Shown here piece by piece: positions 51,689 to 61,078 of a stretch of DNA of 64,000 nucleotides. The stretch lies in NCBI RefSeq assembly GCF_000526795.1, contig NZ_JAGT01000001.1, positions 3,516,501 through 3,580,500 of the forward strand. Reading direction: 5' to 3'. The position numbers and the translations under genes were made by a program. How positions within the stretch are numbered: the first letter of the stretch is position 1; each line of letters opens with the position of its first letter. The stretch comes from Ruminococcus flavefaciens AE3010 (GTDB lineage: Bacteria > Bacillota > Clostridia > Oscillospirales > Ruminococcaceae). Below the pieces are notes generated by a model that worked only from the letters and a program-made list of their open reading frames with translations, was not told the origin of the DNA and searched no databases.

Positions 51689-52393
51689 ATGAGCGCTTAC
51701 GTTGAGTTTAAAAATGTGAAAAAGACCTATAAGACGGGCGAGATAGAGGTACACGCCCTTAACGACGTAAACTTTGAGATAAATAAAGGGGAGTTCTGCG
51801 TTATTGTTGGAGCTTCGGGTGCGGGAAAGACCACAATCCTCAATATACTTGGAGGTATGGACACTCTCACCGAGGGCAGCGTTTTTCTTGACGGTATGGA
51901 GATATCCGCCCTCAGCAAGAAGAAGCTGACCGCCTACAGGCGCTATGATGTGGGCTTTGTGTTCCAGTTCTACAATCTTGTGCAGAACCTGACCGCCCTT
52001 GAAAACGTGGAGCTTGCTTCACAGATATGCCGCGAGCCACTTGACGCAGCTAAGATACTCGAACAGGTGGGACTTGCCGAGCGTACAAAGAATTTCCCTG
52101 CGCAGCTGTCGGGCGGCGAACAGCAGCGAGTTGCTATCGCCAGAGCCCTTGCCAAAAATCCAAAGCTTCTCCTGTGCGATGAGCCTACGGGTGCTCTGGA
52201 TTATGCCACAGGAAAGCAGGTTTTGCAGCTCCTGCAGGATACCTGCCGAAAGAACGGCATGACGGTAGTGGTCATCACCCACAATCAGGCTCTCACGCCT
52301 ATGGCTGACCGTATCATAACCGTCAGCAGCGGTACCATTTCAAGCGTGCGAATGAACGACAATATCGTGGATATTGCCGACATCGAATGGTGA
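51689..52393 (+). CDS. ABC transporter ATP-binding protein (MacB/LolD type)
   Basis: 234 residues: Walker [12 protein letters not shown]-loop [18 protein letters not shown], signature [15 protein letters not shown], Walker [13 protein letters not shown], and H-loop VITHNQ. It belongs to the FtsX/MacB-partnered class. The following permease starts 5 bases after its stop. Likely moves peptides, lipids or lipoproteins outward or transmits force; substrate unknown. Confidence 0.93.
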   Translation: MSAYVEFKNVKKTYKTGEIEVHALNDVNFEINKGEFCVIVGASGAGKTTILNILGGMDTLTEGSVFLDGMEISALSKKKLTAYRRYDVGFVFQFYNLVQNLTALENVELASQICREPLDAAKILEQVGLAERTKNFPAQLSGGEQQRVAIARALAKNPKLLLCDEPTGALDYATGKQVLQLLQDTCRKNGMTVVVITHNQALTPMADRIITVSSGTISSVRMNDNIVDIADIEW

Positions 52394-52397
52394 CGCC

Positions 52398-55127
52398 ATG
52401 GGTTCTGCTGTAAGAAAGAACACACTCCGTGAGATACGGGGCACGTTCGGAAGATTTTTTGCAATAATGGCTATCATAGCTCTGGGAGTGGGCTTCTTTA
52501 CGGGGGTAAGGATAGTTACTCCCGCTATGGTGAAAACGGTGGACAAGTTCCTTGACGACAATCAGCTTTACGACTACAGGCTGCTCTCGTCCATAGGCTG
52601 GGAAGAGGACGACGTTGACGACTTCAGGAGCCGTCCCGAGGTACGCTATGCAGAGGGCTCATATACCCTTGATATACTGACGGCAGGCTCCAGCGAATAT
52701 GTTCTGAGAGCTCATTCCCTTACCGACAATATAAACGGTATACGCCTGACCGCAGGAAGAATGCCGCAGAATGAGAACGAGTGCATAATCGAGGACGGAA
52801 AATTCACTATCGGCGGCACTATCGCTCTTGCCGAGGATAATTCCGACACCGTGAAAAACGCACTGAAAAGCCATACATTTACCATAGTTGGTTCTGCGGA
52901 TTCGTCTATGTATATCAATTTCGAGCGCGGAACTACCTCCGTGGGAAACGGCGAGGTATCCGCATTTGTCTATCTTCCCAAGGAGGCTTTCGACCTTGAG
53001 GTCTATACCGAGGTCTATGTGCGCTTCGATCAGGACTATGAGATATACTCCGACGAGTACGACACATTTATGGACGGCAGGGACAAGCAGTGGGAGGGCT
53101 TTGCCCGTGAACGTACTGATATCCGCTTTGACAGGCTTTACAGTGAAGCTGAGGACAAGCTCAGCGACGGCAGGGAAGAGCTTGAAAAGAACCGCGCCGA
53201 CGGTCAGGAGAAGCTTGATAAGGCTAAGACCGACCTTGACAGCGGCAAGGCTCAGCTTGACGAGCAGCTTGCACAGCTTGAACAGATACGGGACGTAGCT
53301 CCTCAGCAGTATTCCGCAGGTATGGAGCAGTACAACGCTGCTTATGCGGATTACGAAAAGGGTCTGGCGGACTATGAGAGCTCCAAGGCTGACTTCGACA
53401 AGCAGATATCCGACGCTGAGGCGGAGCTCAAAAAGGGCGAGAACGACCTTGCAGCGCTGAAAAAGCCCGATATTTACGTCCTTGACCGCAATGCCAATAT
53501 CGGCTACGCCTGCTTTGAGAGCGATTCTGATATAGTCGCGCAGGTCGCTCGTGTTTTCCCAATATTCTTTATCCTTGTGGCAGCTCTTGTGTGTATGACT
53601 ATCATGAGCCGAATGGTCGAGGAGCAGCGTACACAGATCGGCGTTTTAAAGGCGCTGGGCTACTCCGAGGGCACTGTTATGGGCAAGTTCATATTTTATT
53701 CGGGACTGGCAGCTATGATAGGCTGCGTGCTGGGCTACAGTCTTGGCACATATATCTTCCCCAAGATTATCTGGAAGACCTATACCCTCATGTATCTTGA
53801 ACTGCCTATAGACTATATGTTTGACAGCAGGCTTGCCCTCATTGCACTGGCGGTATCGCTGATATGCTCTGTTGGAGTTACATGGTTCAGCTGCCGCGTG
53901 GAGCTCTCCGAAACAGCAGCAAGCCTTATGAGACCAAAAGCTCCCAAGGCAGGCAAGCGCGTTCTTCTTGAATACGTTACTCCGGTGTGGAAAAGGCTGA
54001 AATTCCTGCACAAGGTATCCATACGCAACATATTCCGCTACAAAAAGCGCCTTTTTATGATGATACTTGGTATCGGCGGCTGTACAGCCCTGCTCGTTAC
54101 GGGCTTCGGCATAAAGGATTCTATTGCAGGCTTTGCGGATATGCAGTACGACGAGATACAGGTGGCTGACGCCTCGGCTAACCTGAGAAATATCGGGACA
54201 GAGTTCCCCGAGGGGCTTGCAGACGTTCTCAGCGAGAATACTCAGAACTACACTCTGCTTTACACGGGAGCGTGGGACCTGCTCTACGGGAAAAAGGTCA
54301 AAAGCGTTACCGTGAATGCTGCGGATTCCTTTGACGGCATGGAAAAGTATTTCGACCTGCACAGCGTAAAGGGCGAAAAATTAGCTCCTCCTGCTGAGGG
54401 AGAAGCCATAGTCAGCCACAGCATTGCCGAGCGCTACGGTATAAAAAAGGGCAGCATGATGAAGCTCCGCGACGAGAATATGCGTGAGCTTAACGTAAAG
54501 GTAACGGGTGTTTTCGAGAACCACGTTTATAATGTGGTATTTCTGAGCAAAAGCACCATGGAGCAGCAGCTTGGAGAGCCCGTGTCCGTGAACTACGCTT
54601 TTCTCAACTTCAAGGAGGGAGCGGACAACTACAAGACTACTGCTGCACTGTCCAAAAACGGCAATATCACCGCAGTAATGATATTTGACGACTTAAAGGA
54701 AAGACTGGGCAAGATGATGAGCAGCCTTGACTATATCGTGCTCATTGTTATCATATGCGCCGCAGGACTTGCCTTTATCGTACTTTACAGCCTTACAAAC
54801 ATAAACATAACCGAGCGTGTCCGCGAGATAGCCACTATCAAGGTTCTGGGCTTTTTCAGGCATGAGACCTCGGCTTATGTGCTCCGCGAGAATCTCGCTC
54901 TTACAGCCTTTGGCACTGTAGTCGGACTTGGTGCGGGAGTACTGCTCCATGCCTTTGTTATGGCTCAGATACGGGTGGACCTTGTGGACTTCAGCGTCCG
55001 TATATTGCCGAAAAGCTTTCTTTGGAGCGCACTGCTCACATTCCTGTTCAATTTCATCGTTGACCTGTTCATGGTGTTCAAACTGGAGCGCATAAATATG
55101 GCTGAATCACTTAAATCAATCGAGTAA
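52398..55127 (+). CDS. FtsX-like ABC permease with extracellular coiled coil
   Basis: 909 residues. First helix about 20-40 followed by a large outer region, including a coiled coil (about 250-345, EKLDKAKTDLDSGKAQLDEQL). FtsX core helices lie about 385-510; a second periplasmic-type region follows, with a helix near 555, and final helices are at about 780-900. Two FtsX repeats are therefore present. ATG 52398 is preferred to an upstream in-frame TTG inside the ATPase gene. The partner is the preceding ATPase. No sensor kinase pair is next to it. Confidence 0.9.
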   Translation: MGSAVRKNTLREIRGTFGRFFAIMAIIALGVGFFTGVRIVTPAMVKTVDKFLDDNQLYDYRLLSSIGWEEDDVDDFRSRPEVRYAEGSYTLDILTAGSSEYVLRAHSLTDNINGIRLTAGRMPQNENECIIEDGKFTIGGTIALAEDNSDTVKNALKSHTFTIVGSADSSMYINFERGTTSVGNGEVSAFVYLPKEAFDLEVYTEVYVRFDQDYEIYSDEYDTFMDGRDKQWEGFARERTDIRFDRLYSEAEDKLSDGREELEKNRADGQEKLDKAKTDLDSGKAQLDEQLAQLEQIRDVAPQQYSAGMEQYNAAYADYEKGLADYESSKADFDKQISDAEAELKKGENDLAALKKPDIYVLDRNANIGYACFESDSDIVAQVARVFPIFFILVAALVCMTIMSRMVEEQRTQIGVLKALGYSEGTVMGKFIFYSGLAAMIGCVLGYSLGTYIFPKIIWKTYTLMYLELPIDYMFDSRLALIALAVSLICSVGVTWFSCRVELSETAASLMRPKAPKAGKRVLLEYVTPVWKRLKFLHKVSIRNIFRYKKRLFMMILGIGGCTALLVTGFGIKDSIAGFADMQYDEIQVADASANLRNIGTEFPEGLADVLSENTQNYTLLYTGAWDLLYGKKVKSVTVNAADSFDGMEKYFDLHSVKGEKLAPPAEGEAIVSHSIAERYGIKKGSMMKLRDENMRELNVKVTGVFENHVYNVVFLSKSTMEQQLGEPVSVNYAFLNFKEGADNYKTTAALSKNGNITAVMIFDDLKERLGKMMSSLDYIVLIVIICAAGLAFIVLYSLTNINITERVREIATIKVLGFFRHETSAYVLRENLALTAFGTVVGLGAGVLLHAFVMAQIRVDLVDFSVRILPKSFLWSALLTFLFNFIVDLFMVFKLERINMAESLKSIE

Positions 55128-55220
55128 CTTAAATTCGGCAGTGAAATTCACAGCTCATTCAAAATGGCATGTGACTTTTTGTGCAAGTATCTGAATATAA
55201 ACTATATATTTTGCTCCTGA

Positions 55221-55249
55221 TTGACATTTTGGTAGTTTTATGTTATACT
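55221..55249 (+). promoter_or_regulatory. Promoter of the LRR gene
   Basis: TTGACA (55221-55226), 17 bases, TATACT (55244-55249), about 60 bases before the start. Confidence 0.8.
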
Positions 55250-55312
55250 ATGGTTGAGCCAATGTGGGGCTCTGGGGATTGTATCGATGTTTTTCGATAA
55301 GGAGAAAACTGA

Positions 55313-55771
55313 ATGAATTACAAGATCAGAAGAGGTGTACTTAAAAAGTACAAAGACGAAAAAGGCGTTACCGAGATCTTCATTCCCGATAATGTCGGAA
55401 TTATCGATGAGGGCGCTTTCAGTGGCTGTACGAATCTTGTGAGGATACTGGTACCCGAGACAGTGCAGGTCATTTCGGATACAGCGTTCAGCGGCTGCGA
55501 GAACCTCAGATCTATCAATCTTCCTGAAAGCACTATCAGGCTTGGTTGGTATGCATTCCGTGGATGCCATCGCCTTGCTGATCTCACCATTCCCTCTACT
55601 TTACAGGAGATCGGTCAGCATGCCTTTGCAGGCTGCAGCGACCTTTCCACAGTAAAGGTCATTCACGATGACAGGGTCTATGAATTTGTGATAAGCGGTG
55701 AGTTCGACAATAAGGAATGGCAGAAGATAAGACATTCGCTCAACCACGTGAGCAAATCTATAGCTGTATAA
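55313..55771 (+). CDS. Small BspA-type leucine-rich repeat protein
   Basis: 152 residues with four LRR_5/BspA repeats of about 23 residues: VGIIDEGAFSGCTNL, VQVISDTAFSGCENL, IRLGWYAFRGCHRL and LQEIGQHAFAGCSDL. Most relatives are large and secreted; this one has no signal peptide or anchor, so it is probably cytoplasmic and may bind a protein partner. AAGGAG precedes the ATG. Own promoter and terminator. Confidence 0.85.
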   Translation: MNYKIRRGVLKKYKDEKGVTEIFIPDNVGIIDEGAFSGCTNLVRILVPETVQVISDTAFSGCENLRSINLPESTIRLGWYAFRGCHRLADLTIPSTLQEIGQHAFAGCSDLSTVKVIHDDRVYEFVISGEFDNKEWQKIRHSLNHVSKSIAV

Positions 55772-55774
55772 CTT

Positions 55775-55816
55775 CACACCCCCGTCCGTAATAATGGGCG
55801 GGGTGTTTCCTTTTTG
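55775..55816 (+). terminator. Terminator of the LRR gene
   Basis: Imperfect stem CACACCCC / GGGGTGT around GTCCGTAATAATGG, followed by TTCCTTTTT. Confidence 0.7.
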
Positions 55817-55897
55817 CTGCGCTTACACACGCAGCTGTGCCGTGGGTACGCTCAAAGCAGCGGTTCTCGGATATTGTATTCAGGCTATTACATTAAG

Positions 55898-55930
55898 AAA
55901 AGCGCGGGAGTTCAATTCTCCCGCGCTTTT
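55898..55930. terminator. Bidirectional terminator
   Basis: Thirteen-base perfect stem AAAAGCGCGGGAG / CTCCCGCGCTTTT with loop TTCAATT. It can end plus-strand transcription and the minus-strand lipoprotein gene. Confidence 0.85.
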
Positions 55931-55957
55931 GCTGTAAATTATGATAATTCGGTCAGC

Positions 55958-56937
55958 TTACCTTTCGTTTGAGGCAGTCAGGTACTCATAATTTGAAGTA
56001 AAATCCTCCATTTCAAAGTCCTTGGAATCGAATTCATAATCATCAAGCTTATATAAAAAATTCCGTCCGTCTGAATAGGATTTTTCATATGAGAGCAGAT
56101 TCCCGTTTTCATTCAGCACAACTGTGTAGTATATGGTATACTCCCCTACATTGCCTAATTTATAAGTGATGCTGTATTTATACTTTGTACCGTCTTTTAC
56201 CTTGCTGCTTTTAAAGGAACACTTCTTTTCGTCATATGAATTATTGTAAGCAGTAAATGAGGCTTTGTTAAGATCATATCTCAGATCCTGATAAACGGAG
56301 AAATATTCAAAGCCGGGTGCATTATATGAAAAATATAAAAATTTGTCATTAAGTTTATCTGTTTTTTCTTCGCCTGTTTCCTTGTCAAGTATCGTATATA
56401 CTGATTTTTCGTTCTTGGAAAAAAGATCAAACGATGACTCTTTGCGTTTGTATATTCCCTCGCCTGTAGTATGTGTTATTCTTTTTTTACAGTCGCATTT
56501 GAACTCGCCTGTAATATTTTTATTGTAAATCTTTTTTTCTGCTTTGACCCATTTCAGCTCTGAAATCTCGTCTTTTAAGCCCTGCGGATCTAATAAATAG
56601 CAGCTTGTCCAGTTAAACTCCTGACTGCTTGTGGGGGACAGGGATAGTAAGTAGCGTGTTTGTCTTCGGGATCTTCCGCAAATATCGCCCTTACTTCTTC
56701 CTTTGACAGGACATTTGGGTCATATTCCTCGGTTTCGGGCTGAGTAGTAACAGCGCTTTCGGCAGTCGTTTCCGTACTGCTTGTTGAAGCAGTATTTTCT
56801 GAGCTGCTTTGTGCAGCAGTATCTTCCGAACTGCTTGGCGCAGCTGGATTATTTCCGCATGCCGCTGTGCCGCAGACAAGCAAAAGAACGCCTAAAAGTC
56901 CGCTGTAAAATCTGTTATGCCGCATTGATAGTTTCAT
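55958..56937 (-). pseudogene. Frameshifted lipoprotein gene
   Basis: The 5' part (56937 down to about 56635) encodes a lipoprotein with lipobox TAAC, a Ser/Thr/Glu-rich linker and VLSKEEVRAIFAED. That frame ends at 56590. From about 56630 the -1 frame continues open for roughly 225 codons (EFNWTSCYLLDPQGLKDE ... TSNYEYLTASNER) to a TAA at 55958. The frames meet at a run of five C; one more C would join them into a 326-residue protein. GGAG precedes the ATG. The family is not recognised. AT-rich compared with neighbours. Confidence 0.75.
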
Positions 56938-57017
56938 TTTTTTCTCCGATCAGGCAAGATATGTGTTAAATGGTAAAATCTTAATATGCATTATAGCACA
57001 CAAAAGTCCATGTGTAA

Positions 57018-57060
57018 ATAAAAATGCCATAATGCTTCCTGGGGAGAAGTATTATGGCAT
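57018..57060 (-). terminator. Terminator of the glnA-ANTAR-VOC operon
   Basis: Fifteen-base stem ATGCCATAATRCTTC / GAAGYATTATGGCAT (57024-57038 with 57046-57060, one G-U pair), followed on the minus strand by TTTTATTT. Confidence 0.9.
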
Positions 57061-57066
57061 GATGTT

Positions 57067-57450
57067 TTATACTGTAAGCTCTATCTGATTGCCCTCTATA
57101 CCCACGATACAGCTCTCATAATAGCCGTCACCCGTAGTTCTCGGACCGCTGAGCACCTCGTATCCGTCAGCTTTCAGACGCGCGGTCAGCTCATCTACTT
57201 TTTCCCTGCTGCCGAGACTGAACGCAATGTGGACAAAGCCCATTCGAGCAATAGCATTGTCGGAGTCCGCAAGCTGAGGACGTGTCATTATCTCCAGTCT
57301 TGCACCGCCGTCAAAGCTGAGGAAATATGAGCGGAAATCGGTAGTCTTGTTATGGTAGCCGCTGTTAGAAGAAGCTCCCAGATACTTCAAAAAGAAGGCT
57401 CTTGCGGCTTCAAGGTCGCGGACGTACATTGCAATATGTTCTATCTTCAT
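57067..57450 (-). CDS. VOC superfamily (glyoxalase-like) protein
   Basis: 127 residues of the vicinal oxygen chelate fold: MKIEHIAMYVRDLEAARAFF, then LEIM (metal Glu) and GFVHIAFSLG, and ending GNQIELTV (metal Glu). His, Glu, His and Glu at the usual positions suggest an intact metal site. Possible lactoylglutathione-lyase-like or dioxygenase-like enzyme; substrate unknown. Starts 6 bases after the ANTAR gene stop. Confidence 0.88.
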   Translation of the reverse strand: MKIEHIAMYVRDLEAARAFFLKYLGASSNSGYHNKTTDFRSYFLSFDGGARLEIMTRPQLADSDNAIARMGFVHIAFSLGSREKVDELTARLKADGYEVLSGPRTTGDGYYESCIVGIEGNQIELTV

Positions 57451-57456
57451 GGTATA

Positions 57457-58026
57457 TCATTCATACTGGGCAAGGATACGCTGCGCCACCTCAAGACGGG
57501 TCTGGCGGTTGTTCATTGCCTGTTTTTCGATGTATTTATGAGCCTGTGGCTCTGTGAACTTCAGATACTTCATAAGAGTGGTCTTGGCGCGGTTGATAGT
57601 GCGCATCTCCTCGATACGGCTGAGTATATCCGCGCTTTCCTTTTTTACGCCTGCCATACGGGCACGAGCCGAGAGGACGAGCCTGATAGTACGCTGTAAT
57701 ATCTCACGGGTATACGGTCTGGAAATGACGTTTATACCGCTGTCTGAAACACGGTCTGCCACTTCGTCGGCAACGTCGCCGCCGCATATGAGTATTATGC
57801 CTGCCGAGGTAGTCTCGGCTATCATTTCCGCAAGCTCCTGTCCGAATTCGTCGGGCAGGGGAGTGTTTATTATGACCAGCTCGGGCTCGCTTTCGTTTTT
57901 GACAAGTCTGCGGGCTTCGCTTCCGCTTACGGCTACTGCTGTCCTGCCGCAGCCCTCTATGCGCAGGAGCTGCTCGGCAAGCTCCGATATCTCAGCTCTT
58001 GCTGATACAATGAGCGCTCTGTCCAT
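57457..58026 (-). CDS. ANTAR-domain regulator with degenerate receiver
   Basis: 189 residues. N-terminal receiver-like domain (about 1-115) has Asn at the phospho-acceptor position (ELVIINTPLPDEFG) and Arg where Lys is expected (SRPYT), so it is probably not phosphorylated. C-terminal ANTAR domain (about 130-185, RAKTTLMKYLKFTEPQAHKYIEK in part). ANTAR proteins bind paired hairpins in nascent RNA and prevent termination, often of nitrogen genes. It lies 8 bases after the glutamine synthetase. Confidence 0.87.
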   Translation of the reverse strand: MDRALIVSARAEISELAEQLLRIEGCGRTAVAVSGSEARRLVKNESEPELVIINTPLPDEFGQELAEMIAETTSAGIILICGGDVADEVADRVSDSGINVISRPYTREILQRTIRLVLSARARMAGVKKESADILSRIEEMRTINRAKTTLMKYLKFTEPQAHKYIEKQAMNNRQTRLEVAQRILAQYE

Positions 58027-58034
58027 TGATTACC

Positions 58035-59330
58035 TCACACGAATTTGAAATAGGACTCTTCCTCAAATTTATCCTTGTCTGCTGCAAGCTCATAGTCGCG
58101 GAGCTGTCTGTCCAGCTGAGCGAAAATGCTGCTCCTTATCTCGGGAGAAAGAGTACGCTTTACGAAGTCGCTTTCCTTTGCGATAGCGGCAGCCTCCTCA
58201 AGAGTTGAGGGGAGCTTCTGGAACAGGTCGCAGTTTTCGCCGCTGTGCATTGCACTCTCGAAAAGTGAGGAGTCGCCTGCGCGGATACCCTCTATACCTG
58301 CGGCAAGAATGAGCTTGAAGGTGATATAAGGGTTACAGCAGGCGTCTGCGGAACGCAGCTCGATACGGGGAGTTATTCCCACGGGTTTTGGTACGCGGAT
58401 AAGCTGAGCGCAGTTTTCCGACGACCAGTTGATGTATTTAGGCGCAAAGCCTATGCCGAAGCGCTTGTAGGAGTTTGTGGTGCTGTTGAGAAAAGCGGTT
58501 ATCTCCCTCATTCTGCCAAGAATACCCGATATGAAGCACTTGCCCTCAAAGGGCATATTCTCGGTATCATTGCCGATGATGTTCTCGCCGCCCTTTTTCA
58601 CGCTTATGGATATGCTGAGAGCGCTTCCGTGCTCGTCGGGGAGCGGCTTCGGCATGAACGATGCGAAAAGACCGTTCTGTGCGGCAATGGACTTAACTAC
58701 GGTCTTGTAATGTACCATATTGTCGGCAGCGGTTATTGGCTCGCTCTCGCGGAACTCTATCTCGTTCTGTGCGGGACCGTGCTTGTGGCAGGAGCTCTTC
58801 GGGCTCATGCCCATTTCCTCCAGGGAGAGACATATCTCACGTCTTGCGTTCTCGCACTTGTCAAGGGGAGCAACGTCAAGATAGCCGCCCTTGTCGTGGG
58901 GTATCTTTGTAGGCTCGCCCCGCTCGTCAAGCTCAAAGAGGTAAAACTCGCACTTTGTGCCCATTTCGCAGGAATATCCGTCCAGTCGTAGCTGATTGAT
59001 GTAGCTGGTGAGCTCGGTACGCATATCGCCCACGTAGTCGCTTCCGTCGGTGTTTTTCAGCGAGCAGAAGAAGCGGACAACGCGTCCCGACTTAGGTCTC
59101 CACGGGAGAACGGAAAGCGTTGATATATCGGGCACAAGGAGCAGATCGGAGCAGCCCTCGGCGATGCATGAAGCATCGAAAGGTATGCCGTACTCAAATG
59201 CTCTCGGCAGCTCGTTTGGCATGATAGCCACGTTTTTGAGATTGCCGAACATATCACAGAAAGTAAGTCTTATAAATTTTACGTCGTTCTCTTCAACGAA
59301 TTTCAGTATCTCTTTAGGAGAAAAGCTCAT
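58035..59330 (-). CDS. Glutamine synthetase family protein, divergent type I
   Basis: 431 residues. N-terminal beta-grasp domain begins FIRLTFCDMFGNLKNVAI. Catalytic domain has CEFYLF, GPAQNEIEF, INWSSENCAQLIRVP and RIELRSADACCNPYITF. The canonical metal-binding block GSGMHxHxS is GSALSISIS here: both His are Ser. The usual QHE is QNE, and an Arg in the NRS motif is missing. It therefore may have altered or lost glutamine synthetase activity, or act on another amine. GGGGG ribosome site. Co-transcribed with the ANTAR gene. Confidence 0.85.
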   Translation of the reverse strand: MSFSPKEILKFVEENDVKFIRLTFCDMFGNLKNVAIMPNELPRAFEYGIPFDASCIAEGCSDLLLVPDISTLSVLPWRPKSGRVVRFFCSLKNTDGSDYVGDMRTELTSYINQLRLDGYSCEMGTKCEFYLFELDERGEPTKIPHDKGGYLDVAPLDKCENARREICLSLEEMGMSPKSSCHKHGPAQNEIEFRESEPITAADNMVHYKTVVKSIAAQNGLFASFMPKPLPDEHGSALSISISVKKGGENIIGNDTENMPFEGKCFISGILGRMREITAFLNSTTNSYKRFGIGFAPKYINWSSENCAQLIRVPKPVGITPRIELRSADACCNPYITFKLILAAGIEGIRAGDSSLFESAMHSGENCDLFQKLPSTLEEAAAIAKESDFVKRTLSPEIRSSIFAQLDRQLRDYELAADKDKFEEESYFKFV

Positions 59331-59370
59331 TTATATACCCCCATGTCTATTGTATAACAATAGAATAGTT

Positions 59371-60060
59371 TTATTTTTCATTAAGGCATTTAGTCCTGTT
59401 GCAATTACTGCAATTTAAGCCAGGACACTTCAAAACAGGTTTATCCATTTCATCATTCAGATCAAATCTATGAATTACCCTTTGGTTCTTGTATTCTTTT
59501 TCAAAAACATTATTATCATCATAGTCGTCACAGTTTTTACCACATATAAGGCATTTGTCATTCTTATATATATGTTTGCATTGCATATTACATATAGAGC
59601 ATACTCCATTTATAAAGTTATGCCTATGATCAGGATCAATAATCCCACAAATAGTACACTTTGAATCCACATACTTTATATGCATACATTCGATATTGCA
59701 AATAGTACATTTTCCGTCTTTATAAATATGCTTGCATCTAATATTACATATTTTACATCTTCCGTTTTGGTAACTATGTTTATGTGAAGGATCAATTTGA
59801 TCACAAACGGTACATCTATAATTATAGTAAGAATGTTTGTGAGTTGGATCAGTTTTACCACATTTTGTGCATTTGCCATTTATGTATACGTGTATATGTT
59901 CAGGCTCATTTATATTTTCATACGTAGAGGGTGTAGTATTATCGACATTGGTATTTTTTTGAAAAATATCACGTAATAAACTTATTATTAAAGGCAGTAT
60001 AGGTAGGATTATTATTATACATATAATTAAAGTGAAAGAATTTGATAAAAAATCAGCCAT
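59371..60060 (-). CDS. Membrane-anchored protein with seven His/Cys repeats
   Basis: 229 residues. One N-terminal helix (about 9-29), a short linker, then seven tandem units of about 16-21 residues (about 54-180) with the pattern H-x-Y-x-NG-x-C-x2-C, some ended by DPxHKH. The tail has CPGLNCSNCNRTKC. Each unit could bind one zinc through two His and two Cys, partly shared between neighbours. Strongly AT-rich, Asn/Ile/Lys-rich codon use unlike its neighbours suggests transfer. Function unknown. Confidence 0.7.
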   Translation of the reverse strand: MADFLSNSFTLIICIIIILPILPLIISLLRDIFQKNTNVDNTTPSTYENINEPEHIHVYINGKCTKCGKTDPTHKHSYYNYRCTVCDQIDPSHKHSYQNGRCKICNIRCKHIYKDGKCTICNIECMHIKYVDSKCTICGIIDPDHRHNFINGVCSICNMQCKHIYKNDKCLICGKNCDDYDDNNVFEKEYKNQRVIHRFDLNDEMDKPVLKCPGLNCSNCNRTKCLNEK

Positions 60061-60166
60061 AATAATACCTCACTAATTAGTTTAATTACTTATCGTAATA
60101 TAAATATGCTTTTTATTAACAAGGATTTGTAAAGTTATATGGCAAAATTTCACCTATGCCCTTGAT

Positions 60167-60625
60167 TTATTTTAATGCCATAACATATATCTGGCAGGGG
60201 TTATCCTCGTCCCAGAGTGTGGGGAATACCTCGAATTCCTTGAAGCCGCAGCTTATATAGAACATATTGGTCTTGTCGTAGTCCTCGTATTTGCCCATCT
60301 GAACTGTTTTAACCTGCATGAAGGAATAGCCTTTTTCAACAGCGATAGCCTTAGCATTCTCAAAGAGCTGCCGACCGATTCCGCTGCGGTGATAGTCCTT
60401 CAGCACACCCATTACAGCCAGTTCAACGGTAGCATTTCCTGTTTCTTTCAGACACAGGAAGCCCACGTATTCGTCATTCTCTTTAGCTGCGATAAATATC
60501 TGGTCAGCACTTTCGCGGATATACTGTTCGCGGCTCTCGTCAACCTCGAACCATTCCCTGAGTGCTTCAAGGACTTTTCGTGCTATTGTCCTTTTTGCGT
60601 CTTTATCAAAAATCTGCTCTATCAT
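60167..60625 (-). CDS. GNAT family N-acetyltransferase
   Basis: 152 residues with a GNAT fold: ELAVMGVLKDYHRSGIGRQLFENAKAIA contains the acetyl-CoA pyrophosphate loop (R-x-x-G-x-G), followed by FMQVKTVQMG and NMFYISCGFKEFE. Acceptor substrate is unknown. Its start lies just beyond the broken SMI1 gene. Confidence 0.88.
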   Translation of the reverse strand: MIEQIFDKDAKRTIARKVLEALREWFEVDESREQYIRESADQIFIAAKENDEYVGFLCLKETGNATVELAVMGVLKDYHRSGIGRQLFENAKAIAVEKGYSFMQVKTVQMGKYEDYDKTNMFYISCGFKEFEVFPTLWDEDNPCQIYVMALK

Positions 60626-60643
60626 TTATTGTTTCTCCGTAGG

Positions 60644-61078
60644 TCATGAAACTGCTATGTCGATAATGTAATCCATTACCTCATAAAAATCAGAAAACGC
60701 CAGACATTCTTCTTTTATATCATCATAATTTTCATATTCATAGAAAATAAAGGAATCATATCTTTTATCAAAGCATATATGTTTTGAATTATAGTAGCCA
60801 AGTATCAGCAATTCATCAGGGACACTGCCATCTGAATAATCAAAGTTTATTCTGAATTAATCATTCAGATCGACGCTGAATAATTCACAGTCACCGCCGA
60901 ATAACACAGCGCCGTTTGACAGCCTCAGAAAGTCCTTGTAAGACTCGGGAATAACGACATTGGCAGCCTTTTCAAAAGTCTCTATCTGGGAATCAGATGC
61001 AGGAGAAGCAAATTCAGACTTCATCCAGTTGTCTTGTATCGCTTTTATGCGTTCGATACGTTCTTTCATATCAGACAT
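60644..61078 (-). pseudogene. SMI1/KNR4 family gene with an in-frame stop
   Basis: Residues 1-73 (to ELFSVDLND) end at a TAA at 60857-60859. The same frame then stays open for about 70 further codons (FRINFDYSDGSVPDELLILGYY ... DYIIDIAVS) to a TGA at 60644-60646. Together they give a normal-length SMI1/KNR4 domain. Many bacterial SMI1/KNR4 proteins are immunity proteins of contact-dependent or polymorphic toxins. The start overlaps the ychF end by 8 bases. Confidence 0.8.
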
